A DNA stretch of 64,000 nucleotides from Orbilia blumenaviensis (Eukaryota > Ascomycota > Orbiliomycetes > Orbiliales > Orbiliaceae): NCBI GenBank assembly GCA_036872755.1, contig JAVHNS010000011.1, positions 1,674,001 to 1,738,000 on the forward strand, given 5' to 3'. The notes under the pieces are model-generated. The model made no database searches, was not told the origin of the DNA, and saw only the letters and a list, made by a program, of their open reading frames with translations. Shown piece by piece: positions 22,259 to 32,393 of the stretch; the stretch's first letter is position 1, and the number at the start of each line of letters is the position of its first letter. A program made the position numbers and the translations under genes.

Positions 22259-24077
22259 ATGAGGTACCACTCTGGATCTCTTCCCCACAGACTTTTACAG
22301 TTTCGCCACCTGCATACATACGGGCGCAGGCTTCAGGGTTATGATCCGAGAATTAAGGCCATAGGAAAGATCATCGAAGATGATTTTGTGACGTTGAGGG
22401 AACAATACAGTAAGCAATAAATGGGCGAAAACTCATCTATACAGTGCACCAAAGAAGTGTATTAATATTAAGGACCTTTCTTCAGACACGCCCAAGAATC
22501 CGATGGTGCTAAGCCATGGCTTGTTCGGTACGTCCAATTATTTAAATGCTTGTTATTGTATTCTGGAATTTATATTTAATTTTGACCATGGCTAACATAG
22601 TAATAATTCAGGGTTTGATACATTGCAACTTTTACCGTGGTCATTTGTCCCTCCCCTTCGGTATTGGAAAGGCATCAATGAAGCCCTACGAGCTAATGGA
22701 TGTCAAGTCATCGTAACTACCGGTATTATATCATTTGGGCTACCTTCCAGTGTATATGAGATCTCGGCGCTCATAAGTTTCCTACGCAGTACCACCTTCT
22801 GCTTCAATTGAGCGAAGAGCGGAGGTTCTCGCGCATTGCATTGAACGGCAAGCTGGAGGGCAGCCAGTGAATATCGTCGGGTGAGTTAGCCGGACGCGAG
22901 CCTCTAACGTACTCGCTATATTAACCTTGCAAATAGACATAGCATGGTGCGTTTGGGTTGCAGTTTTTCTGAAGACTGGGTTCATGTACCACGTTGAGCC
23001 AACGGAGTTTTTTATGTCTAGGGGTGAGACCAAACATGATTAAAGACTGCAGCATCACTATGGGATTTAACATGAGTATAAAACCCACAAAAGTGGAATC
23101 GACGCAAGATACATGATTTCTCGATTGAGGCCTACAGGATTCAAAGTCTTAAGCTTGACTACTGTGAGTTCTCCACATCAAGGTAAGTAGTACATGAGCT
23201 ATTCCAACTTGACGATTGGCTCTCTTCGGAACTATGTTGACGGAACCGGACAATAATAGGATCTCCTTTCGCCGACTATGTTATCCGATTTATCGGCGGT
23301 AAGTTAATTATAGTACTCAGTTCTCACGAAGATAGGGGGTCAGGCTCTACGATCTAACTTCTGGCCCGCAGAAAAACGGCTCCCAAAACTCTACCGCATT
23401 CTTGAAAGAATGGGGTTAGAAACAGGGTAGGTATTTCCTGAATTTTGTTTATTCACTGTTATCTAACATGAACTATTAACGGGGACAAAACAATGACAGC
23501 GCCTTCCAGCAACTGACCACAGAATTTATGCGGGACGACTTCAACCCAAAGACTCCGGACATAGAAGGGGTTAAATATTTCAGTTATGGTGCTTCAGCAC
23601 ACCCCGGTTTCCTATCACCATTCCGCGTACCACACCGGATAATCCAACGCGTAGATGGCGACAATGACGGTCTAGTTTCTGTTAACTCGGCGTCACACGG
23701 TAAGATTCCTATATAACCTTCTACCCTCCCCACATATATCGTGCATCACAGATAGACTCCCAGCAGGATCAGTTATAGGCTGACAGGGCTGTTCTTCGGG
23801 GGGATAAAAGGTATCTATAAAGGAACTCTTAGCGGACCTTCGCATCTTGACATAATCAACTGGACGAATAGACTCAAGTGGATTCTCAAAGGGGGACAGA
23901 ATAGGTTGGCGTTCAAATACAACATCCTCCCGGGGTAAGGCTAACCCTTGCCACAAGATTCAACGCAATCGCGTTTTATCTTGCTTTATCAGGTAATTTA
24001 TCTTCCAATTCATTGATATAACAAAGCCCCAGTTGACTTGCGACTCTCAAGATATGCTCGCAGAAGAAGGACTATAA
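22259..24077 (+). CDS. TGL2: Tgl2-type (mitochondrial) triacylglycerol lipase with ultra-short exons
   Basis: Predicted exons: 22259-22409, 22486-22527, 22612-22722, 22790-22880, 22937-22946 (10 nt), 23022-23023 (2 nt), 23094-23182, 23260-23298, 23372-23426, 23500-23699, 23811-23904, 23958-23992, 24052-24077; 945 nt, 314 residues. The start at 22259 gives MRYHSGSLPHRLLQFRHLHTY, a basic amphipathic leader like a mitochondrial presequence. Alpha/beta-hydrolase motifs follow: PKNPMVLSHGLFGFD (oxyanion region), NIVGHSMGG (nucleophile Ser in GxSxG), SLTTVSSPHQGSPFADY, YFSYGASAHPG, DGDNDGLVSV (acid Asp) and GPSHLDIINW (His). It ends FNAIAFYLALSDMLAEEGL. These match yeast Tgl2 and fungal lipase 2 enzymes. 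Frame and motif GHSMGG are kept only with the 2-nt exon; otherwise the gene would be damaged at its active site. All other splice sites are canonical. Confidence 0.8.
22937..22946 (+). other. 10-nt micro-exon of the lipase gene
   Basis: Bounded by AAATAG on the left and GTGCGT on the right, it supplies A-CAT-AGC-ATG, completing Gly and encoding His-Ser-Met of the GHSMGG nucleophile motif. Without it the catalytic serine is missing. Confidence 0.7.
23022..23023 (+). other. Candidate 2-nt exon (GG) of the lipase gene
   Basis: The context is TGTCTAG|GG|GTGAGA. The two bases, placed between ATG (exon before) and T-GGA (exon after), create GGT-GGA, the two glycines of GHSMGG. Flanking introns are 75 and 70 nt, the usual size here. 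Retaining more of the flanking DNA runs into in-frame stops. Whether this is a true exon or a recursive splice site is not decided by sequence. Confidence 0.55.
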
Positions 24078-25838
24078 ATATAGATTCAATGGCGAAAAGA
24101 AAAATTGAAAATGTCCAATTGTGTCAACTAATAGCAAATTCGGTACAAACGAGGCGTTGGCGAAGCTCCAGTTTCAAACACGGCCAAACATTTTTATGTA
24201 TGCATGCATCAAATACCCTTCTACATTATGGCGTACGATTAGCAGAGTCGGGGAACAAAAAATCGAAAATTGAAAATTGAAAATTGAAAACAAGCCAGGT
24301 AGAGAACTGTGGGTTGAAGGAGGAACAAGCAGACGAATATAGGGAAAGCTAGGACACTTCGTGATAAAATTATACAATGGTTGGAATTTAATTTTTTAGT
24401 AACATTCGGACAGCACCAAGGGAATGGGTATTGACTAAAATCTGCAAGATGAACTCCATGAACGCCCTTTCATACATGCTCGCTGGAGAGAGATCGAAGA
24501 CGGTGAAGCGAAGAGGGAACTGCGGAATCGTTAGACCTTGGCGCGTTTATTAGAGAAGGGGATTCATGGTAGATTCCTTACAAAGAAAAGACCGTATATC
24601 CTCCGCAATGCATGAGTTAACCGTGCAATGGAAATCGAGAGACAAATAAAGAAGTAGAAAGCATTCCGCTCGCTAATAACAAAAGGGCAAAATGGTAATG
24701 ACCGTGTTGTGTGTTGGCGTTTGGATACTGGGTGCATCTATGTGTACGCATATTGTCGTGGAGCTTGATAATTCAAGCCAAGCAATAATTCCTCCAGCCG
24801 TCGACTTGAGGCTATACTCTTATGCATCAGAATATGTTACGAGGGGCTCTTGTGCGACCATCGTCAGTAAGACCCGATTTTCAGAGGTAGGGCATAGCGC
24901 CTCTGTTTATTTCCATGACAGTGACAGTCAGAAAGCATATTCACGTTTGGATTATTATGTATCGATTCGGATTATTAGGAATCGTACCCTCCAGTAAGGG
25001 TCTGGGGTTCGTCGCCATCCCATTCCGGGATATAGGGCTTGGGCGCTTGGCGAGCATCACCAGCCGGAAGGATCCTGTGGATAGAGAGCATAATGAAGTT
25101 TTGGCGGTTTCTTGTAGAAAGTGGGCGAGGATGTTGTAGCGTTGGAGCCTGTGCTTTGAATAAGAATATTTTGGTAAAGGAAATATTGGAAACGGGTTAT
25201 GGAACTTTAGGAGAATCGAAGCCTTCGTGAACTTTCCCGTGAAAAGAGCGAGGAAGGATGGGTTCTTTATATATCCTCGGCCAGATGGTTCTTGTGAATC
25301 ATATCAAGGAGCGGGACACGTCTTGGTCCTGGTGTGCGTCAACCTGCAGGATGCACGCCGTTTTGTGACACATCGACCAAAGTGCGCGCCCGATGGTGTT
25401 CGGAATATCGAGCATGTACATGTATAATCTTCGAACGCTTTGTATCCTTCACTAGTCCATTTTCCAAGTGTGGGGGACCTTCTCACTCAGATCCAACGAA
25501 TAGGAAGGCTCGTTTGGCATGACTCCCGCTGCTAGTGCGTGAAGGCCTGCAGGATCTGATTCCCGGTTCGCTTGGGAAGCCCACCGTTTCATCAAATCCC
25601 AAGCCAACACGTTCTGGATGCTTTCCCGATAGTAAATTACCTCCACAAGTCGATATAGGTGCTTAAGCACTCTAAGTAAGCACTAAGTACTGGGTTAGGT
25701 ATAGAAGATACCTAGTAGATTAAAGTATTATATTCTCGAACACGACCTCGTTCCTTTCAGATAGTCACGATCAGACCGCATACATAGACTCAGTTTCTCG
25801 AGTTCTCGCCTCTCGCCTCTCAATACAAACCTAATTAC
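24078..25838. other. Long convergent intergenic region
   Basis: These 1.76 kb separate two stop codons facing each other. A small AAAATTGAAAATTGAAAATTG repeat-like run lies at about 24267-24291. An open frame of 101 codons at 24692-24997 starts with a hydrophobic, signal-like stretch (MTVLCVGVWILGASMCT) but has no family resemblance or clear downstream exon. I do not call it a gene. Confidence 0.45.
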
Positions 25839-28293
25839 TTAGTCGGTTTTTACAGCCCTATAATGTGTTAGCAGAGCTGCAGACTGCGACGAAAGGAGGT
25901 GGCAGGGAAGAGGGGGGAAAAAAGATGTGCTGTTAGAGATGTAAAGTCGATGAAGTATTCAAAAACACTTACCCATAGATTTTCCGGACGAACAGATAGG
26001 CGGACAAAAACCCGACCGTTCCTCCCAAAACACCATACACGGCAGAACCAAGGAATGAGTAGCCGAAAAACAATAAACTATTCACTGGTCCTTGTATATG
26101 CAACTTCGTGAAGTAATACCAAACGGAATAGAGGAAAATGTACAAGGACGAAGCTGCCCCAATTCTGAAAGCATGCCACCACCAATGATAATTCTGAAGG
26201 TGAAAACTTTAGTTCCTACCACTCTTAGGGTGCCCACGATACCATATTGGAACCTTACCTCTGCACAAAGTTGAAAGTACGTCATCACGACAGTAATTTC
26301 CACGATAGTAACCAACAGTATGGCTATTATCAAGGCCAAAAACCCAAACATGTAGTAGTAGCCGCTTTTATCCTGCCATATGCTTTTGAAAACAAAGAGG
26401 AGCTCTATGAATATCACAGCAAATGGCACGATCCCACCTAGAAGTATACTTGGTATGAGTTTCAAGTACCAAGGCTGTAGGGGGATCTGTCGTGGGATCT
26501 GGGTCGTTTTAGTGGGTTGCTCATAAGCTGGTTTTCTATACCCGAACCATGCCCCAAGAAGGACCAGAGGAACGGAGATGAGCAGCCACATTGAAACCAG
26601 AGCCACCAATGTGAAAAACGGGATGGCACTAGAAGACGCCTGAGCCCACACGAAGAGATTCAGGACAAGCACTGCAGAAAAAATAAGGCCTGGCACAAGG
26701 AGTGCCGTCTTCGTTGAAGGTTAGCGACTGTAAAGGAATGTTTTGCGACAACAATCACTCACCAATATAGCATTTTTAACCCAGTTGTCTCCCCCGAATG
26801 CCTTATACACCCGGCTTGAGAAGTAACCCGAGAAGAGGCCGGCGAATACGAAAAGAAAAAGGCCAAAGCTGACAAAGCCCCCGCGATAGCTTGGGTTAAG
26901 CACACCAATTAATGAAAACACAAGCAATGAGAATACTGTGACAAGAAGTTGGGCGCCGCTACCCACCAGAGGGGATAGCAAGCCGCCGAATTCAGGAGGC
27001 CTAAAGACATCCCCGTGAACAAGTTTCCAGCCTGTTGTGTCATCAAGTAAATCATCATCATCGTCATCACCAGCGGAGTTTCTTTGGGCCAAGCCATCAA
27101 CTGATGCTATAGAAAGCCGTTTAAGCCTCTTCCCATCTTCGCTGCTGATTTTAGAATTGTAGGTCTGTATATCTCTATTCAGTGTTCGTAGCAGAACAAC
27201 GCCGACCATACCGCTCAAGAGGAAAGCAATAACAAGGGAGTTGATAATGGCGAGGACGTGAATATTCGACGATTGTTCTTGGTTGGCAAAATATAGGTCC
27301 CATCGATTGTTCCAATCTATGCGCTCGTCTTCCTCCCAATAAATAGAATAGGTATATGTTATTCTAAATTTGGAGTTTGGGTCGTTCTCGGATTTTTGGT
27401 CAGCGGAAACTAGTGGAAGAGATAGCTCTAAGCGTGGCTGGCTCGGATCAGATATCGAAGTGGGGCATTTGCCCTTTGGACCGTCTATGCTTCATGGTTG
27501 GGGGTAAAGTGAGCAGTTATCCTAACAGCCTCACGCGAGACACCATTAACTTACGACTTGGGGTAGACCTCGAAGCCGACGATAAGTTTCTGATCTGGGT
27601 TTTTAGTGCTCCTACGATACCGAAGAATAAGAGTAACGTGATTGTGTATGTAGACTTTCTCTTCTTCGAAATTACCAATCTTGAAACCCGCTTGTAGAAA
27701 CTTCTTTGATTTATCAACAGACTTCAAGGCTGTTGCACCGGGGAGATTATCGACGATCCTATGTACCAAGGTTCAATCAGCATATGCCCTTCTTTATGAG
27801 ATAAGGAAATAACTAACCATTCAGCAACATAGTTGTGCCGGATGAGCCTCTGGGCCTCAACTAGACCTGACCTCCCGATCTCAACATCACAAAGAAATTT
27901 ACAGGCCTCTGTCTTTCCCATAACAAGTTCGTAATCGCTCTCGACGATGCGATCGCCTCGCAATACCTCTCCGAGGTTCAGGCCAAGGCCCTTCGCGCCT
28001 TTTTTAGGTTTACATATGAATGGTAGATCTGAGTAACTGTAAGGGAGTTCTGTAGCGTCACTTGTGATTTTATTCAATTGCAGAGGTATCACCGATCCAT
28101 CGGCGTAGCTCCTTTCAGACCAACCTATAGAATGGCATTAGTAAGTACCTAGTTGAACAAAGCGAGGGCATCTCGAGGCTGGTGTAGTATATGAGCCGAA
28201 TGTAGCGGACGTGTGTATGTATATACCTGGTATGTAGAAAGCATACAAGGGAGACGCGGCTACGAGCACCAGGAGTAGTTTGGAGAAAGCCAT
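25839..28293 (-). CDS. TM9SF/EMP70 family nine-transmembrane protein
   Basis: Seven minus-strand exons: 28293-28227, 28124-27818, 27758-27555, 27489-26763, 26708-26259, 26193-25973, 25857-25839; 664 residues. A signal peptide (MAFSKLLLVLVAASPLYAFYIPG) is followed by a long lumenal domain containing LPYSYSDLPFICKP and VYIHNHVTLILRYR. Nine membrane helices then start at VLAIINSLVIAFLLSGMV. Typical family blocks are RTLNRDIQTYN, GWKLVHGDVFRPP, VYKAFGGDNWVKNAIL, YFQLCAENYHWWWHAF and FLSAYLFVRKIYG. The last exon has only six codons before the stop and provides the C-terminal KTD (KxD) signal known to hold TM9SF proteins in the Golgi/endosomal system. Members act in membrane protein sorting, adhesion and metal homeostasis. 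The intron of exons 3/4 must use a GAAG acceptor to stay in frame. Length agrees with the family (about 600-700). Confidence 0.93.
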
Positions 28294-28821
28294 TCTCGAA
28301 TGACATCTCATTAGGCTATGCCCGACCGCGACCAGAGTAAGGCCTACCACGCGTATAAGTGCTTCGTAGGTCGCCGATGTATGGGGTCCTAATCTCGGTG
28401 GATAATCGCCACTTAATAGTTATTTCAGTTGTTCGTTCGTGGGTCGGCTGCGGCACCTTCCTGGCTTAGCTGTGGCGTGGCCTCCAGTTCCAGACCCAGA
28501 CACGCATACGATAAGGTGGGTCACATGACACAGCAAGTCTCTAAATAGCAGTTTTCATTCACAACACATATGAGTGTTTTGGTCAGCTGTCAGCCGGCCG
28601 AGGATTCCATTCGGCTTAAAATCAAAACCAACTATATTATAGCACAGAGCTATCTGGTTGAAGCCTAGGCGCGGATGCCCGGCCTAGACCGAGGCCCCGG
28701 AGTTACCTAATTACTAACATTCGACGTAGTCCTCTATAAAAGGGAAACCGACTGACCTCCGGTGAATATTATCAGTATTACTTAAAGTACTTAAAAGTCT
28801 AATTGGGCCAACATTTGCAAA
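28294..28821. promoter_or_regulatory. Divergent promoter region between TM9SF gene and quinone oxidoreductase
   Basis: A 528-bp stretch between divergent ATGs that should hold both promoters. No TATA box or operator stands out clearly. Confidence 0.45.
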
Positions 28822-30311
28822 ATGAAGGGAATACAAATTTCGAAATATCTGGAGGTTCGTAGGTGACCATATGCGCCATAGACCTATCACCATTGCATTG
28901 CGCATAATGTAATGCATGGACACGGCCATATATTCATTCACACTTTATTTATGCAGCCACGTACTACGCGTAGCTACGCGGTAACAGTTAATTAACAGTA
29001 GGCTAACATTAACATCACTTTGCGGACGCTGGTAGAGCCCCGATCATGTGGATAGACTCTCTCCAGTACAAATACCAGACCCGTCGCCTAAAGAGGACCA
29101 ATATCTCATAGCAATTCGAGCCTCTGCGACCAACTTTTTCGACATTCTGCAAGTCCAAGGAAAATACCAGGTGTGTAGTACTGGTGTGCGATGTGCATAT
29201 TCAACAACCCCAAGGAAACATGAATACTGATGGCTGTTGGTAACGTTTTGAAGCACCAACCCCCCCTGCCCTGGATATCGGGTAGCGAGTTTAGTGGTTA
29301 CGTCTTAAGGGTGCCCTCGAAAGGGACACCTAAGTATAGGGTTGGTGACCGCGTGTTTGGGGCGTCCCAGGGCTCCTACGCTACCAAGATATGCGCATCA
29401 GAGGAGTTTTTACACAAAATCCCTGACGGCTGGAGCTATGAGGATGCAGCCGGCCTTTACGTTACAGGTATTGAAATCTTTAGTTAAACTTAATGGCCTC
29501 AAGATGAATTGAGCGCTTTGGCTAATTTTATAGCGGAACAGTCCCTACATCATATGCTGCTTTGGCTGTGCGGGCAAATCTCAAGGAAGGAGAGTGGGTT
29601 CTGGTACACGCAGGAGCTGGCGGTGTAGGACTGGCTGCAATCCAGGTGGCTAAAGCTTTAGGTGCAAAGGTGATTGCTACAGCGGGGTCTGAAGAAAAGC
29701 TGAGGATCTGCAAATCATTTGGCGCAGACCATGGAATTGTCTATCGCGAAAAAGCATGGACACAAGAAGTGTTGAGACTGACCGACGGACGCGGGGTCGA
29801 TGTGGTCTATGACCCTGTTGGGCTAGTTGATTTAAGTATGAAGTGCATCAACTGGAACGGGAGGATTTTGATTGTAGGATTCGCCGCTGGGGCAATTGAA
29901 AAGGTAGCACTTAACAGAGTTTTGCTAAAGAACATAAGGTATGCCGCCGCAGGAGCACTGGGAGTATTATGCGAGGCGGAGAGTGTGCTAATGCTTGTGC
30001 ATATCTTAGCCTGGTCGGAATCCATTGGGGGGCCTACAGTAAATTTGAACCAGAGAAGGTCGGTGAAGTCTGGAAAGGAATATTTAATCTCATTGAACAA
30101 GGAAAATTCAAGCCAACGGTATATGCGAAACGGTTTGACGGCCTGGAGAAGGTTGGAATTGCCCTGAAAGCTTTGGGGCAAAGAGAAACAGTAAGTGAAG
30201 ACATTTGGTTTCCATTGTTAGGTAGTAGAGGCCGAAGCTGACTGAAATCGGGATCACTAGTGGGGTAAGGTTGTGGTATCGGTGCCGGAGGAGGAACAAT
30301 CAAAACTGTAG
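28822..30311 (+). CDS. Quinone oxidoreductase (zeta-crystallin-like MDR enzyme)
   Basis: Six exons, 28822-28854, 29036-29170, 29254-29467, 29542-29938, 30010-30190 and 30261-30311, give 336 residues. The first exon encodes only MKGIQISKYLE; it restores the expected N-terminal strand before SPDHVDRLSPVQIPDP. The GroES-like part contains YLIAIRASATNFFDILQVQG and WISGSEFSGYVL. The nucleotide-binding fold has VLVHAGAGGVGLAAIQ, then FGADHGIVYR, VDVVYDPVG and GRILIVGFAAG. The end LVGIHWGAY, then RETWGKVVV, is usual in fungal NADPH:quinone reductases of the medium-chain dehydrogenase family. Zinc-ligand cysteines are absent, as expected for the quinone reductase branch. An unspliced reading of the last intron gives a different C-terminus of similar length, but the spliced form has the conserved WGKVVV. 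It probably reduces quinones or enones with NADPH in the cytosol. Confidence 0.9.
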
Positions 30312-31261
30312 GGTAGGTGCTGTATACTAGGTATTGGAATTCAAATTTCAATGCTGTATCGGATGGGGGATCCCTAGAATGGCAGCCTCAGCAGACTTGA
30401 ATATATTATAGAACACACGCACCGAAACTGAAATGTCATGGGTTCGTAAGGGGCCTGGTTATTGTTCTATTGTAGACCTATATAGCACGGTATATGCATC
30501 TGGGTGCTTAGATACCTGGCTCATTATATAAACGCACCAGAATGGACATCTAGTGCCTACGGGTGACGTATCTCGATATCAAATTAGGTGTATTGATAGA
30601 CACCTACCTAGGTAGCTACAATTATACAATCCCCATGATTCGGAAAGCATCAACAAACTTTTGGCAAATTTAAACCTAGCGCCTCACTTTTTTTCATTAT
30701 TTGGGTGCCATTATCTTTGATTTCCAACTGTTTTGGTAGGGCTGCTGGGCCGCCTACGCTGCTCACAGCTGCTGTCTTGTAAGCGATGTGCGTTTAAAAA
30801 TCTTCGATTACTGGTTGAATGGATTGATACATCGGCAGCCTGCATTTGAGCATATGTTACTATAGTAGTATACCAGCAATTTGGTATTATCAGCTCTGCC
30901 CAATCGATCTGCCTGATAATACATACTGAGCAAGGTAAGTGAGTAAGCAAAGAGTACTTATCTAACTAATGATTATATGTAATGTAAGGCGGGATTCAAA
31001 ACTGCCAAGCGAGTACATATTATACAAGCGTTCTTAATCCGGTTAGTAGGACGACGCGACGATAAATGCAGTCCAGATGCAGTCCCCAGCATGGGGCCAG
31101 AATCTAATCGGCAACTCTGACCCTTGTTTGTTGAAGGTTCCCAGCAGTTTTACTTTTTTGCCGGCACTTTCTTGGTTACGGAGGAATAGGGATCACCAGC
31201 CCAGGTCCCAGCTCCCTGGTCTCGGTGCTGGGCCATGAGGACTGGCTGTGATTGCACATAC

Positions 31262-31433
31262 ATACTAATGTATGTATGTATGTAATGTAATGTATGAAGG
31301 CCTGGACACGGCCATGGTTGAAGAATTTCAACTGGCATGCTAGCCACGAGCCACGAGCCACGAGCCCGTACGTGTCCATGTCCATGTAACATGTCTACAT
31401 ACATGTATATGTGTGTGTGTGCGTGTGTGTGTG
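31262..31433. repeat. Cluster of short tandem repeats (ATGT, GCCACGA, TG)
   Basis: In order: GTATGTATGTATGTAATGTAATG, AGCCACGAGCCACGAGCC, then ACATACATGTATATGTGTGTGTGT. They are short, imperfect, non-coding arrays. Confidence 0.7.
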
Positions 31434-32209
31434 CATACCAAGTAAGTACTTATCTAGGTACTCACTCTACATACTTACCAAGTGCGGCTGAAACGTGGTA
31501 ATGGCTCCTCTTCAAAGACAGACTGCTTGTCGAACGAACATATCGACTCGGGGCCATGGCATGTGGAGTTTAGCCACCACCGTTTATCAACGGCCAACTA
31601 CTCGAACTGGAAAAATACAGGCTGCTTTCCCATGGGTCCATTCGGTCTTCAGGTTATGCTGACGAAGCCTCGATAAAAGTCGCCCGCATGCGATCCTGCC
31701 CTTAGTTTTTTTATCTTTAACGGGTTTTTTTCCCTCTCGTACATACGCATAGAGGTAGCTTCTCTATTTTAAATCTCAGGACATAGGTAGGGTGCCGTCT
31801 TTGCGTGACATTTCATGGTTAAATACATACCATACCATTCAGGGGAGAAGGAACTTTAAGAAGCGAGGTTTTCTTTTCTAACCCCAGAAGAGTGAAGGCC
31901 GAAGAGGGCGTGCCAGTGACTAGCCTGACCAAATACCCAGACCAAGAGCCAGCCAAAATAAAAAGAAAAGAGAAAAACCCTACACAGTACACAGCAGAGA
32001 GAAAAGGGCTGCTTCCGCTTATTTCCTGGAGTTCAACCCCCGTATTTGACTCGATGAAAAATTGAGAACTACAGAACTTCCCTCAACATCTTTGCCCGGA
32101 ATCCCGACACCCATCGATAGTTTACCGGAGGAGCGACAGCATTTGCAGATAGTTTGAGCCGGAGATACCTACCTGAAGTAATATTGGGGAAAGGGAAGGA
32201 AGAGGGAGC

Positions 32210-32233
32210 ATGGATGCCCGAACCCGAACCTGA
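32210..32233 (+). promoter_or_regulatory. Upstream ORF (7 codons) in histidine kinase leader
   Basis: ATG at 32210 encodes MDARTRT and then TGA. A second, overlapping one in another frame starts at 32214 and runs 50 codons to TGA at 32363; its last two codons are ATG-TGA. If the transcript begins upstream of 32210, these could restrain translation of the kinase. Confidence 0.35.
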
Positions 32234-32393
32234 TCGACCTAGGCCACTCCAACCGCAACGCGCCGCGAAACCGATCGCTTCCAATTCCCTACCTGCAACT
32301 TCTTTCTCGGAATACGCTTCCGCCTCTGTCGGCTTCGACGTCCCTCCTGTTAGTACTATGTGATAAGGCGGACCGGGGCTATCAGGCGTGATC

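Larger units (their letters stand above)
30312..32393. other. Intergenic region and leader of the histidine kinase gene
   Basis: About 2.1 kb without a supportable gene, separating a stop codon and a start codon on the same strand. It holds TACCTAGG-type motifs (30600-30615), an ATGTATGTATGTATGTAATGTAATG repeat (31262-31297), three GCCACGA repeats (31343-31366), a TG-rich tract (31408-31433) and short upstream open frames near the kinase start. Confidence 0.5.

Noticed and set aside
23905..23957. Apparent frameshift and stop (ILPG then stop) at the lipase 3' end, suggesting a pseudogene
   Set aside because: An intron GTTGGC..CACAAG with a GGCTAAC branch restores the conserved RFNAIAFYLA end, so the gene is intact here.
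24692..25427. Small frames with a signal-like start (MTVLCVGVWILGASMCT)
   Set aside because: No second exon with matching phase and no recognised family; kept only as part of the intergenic note.
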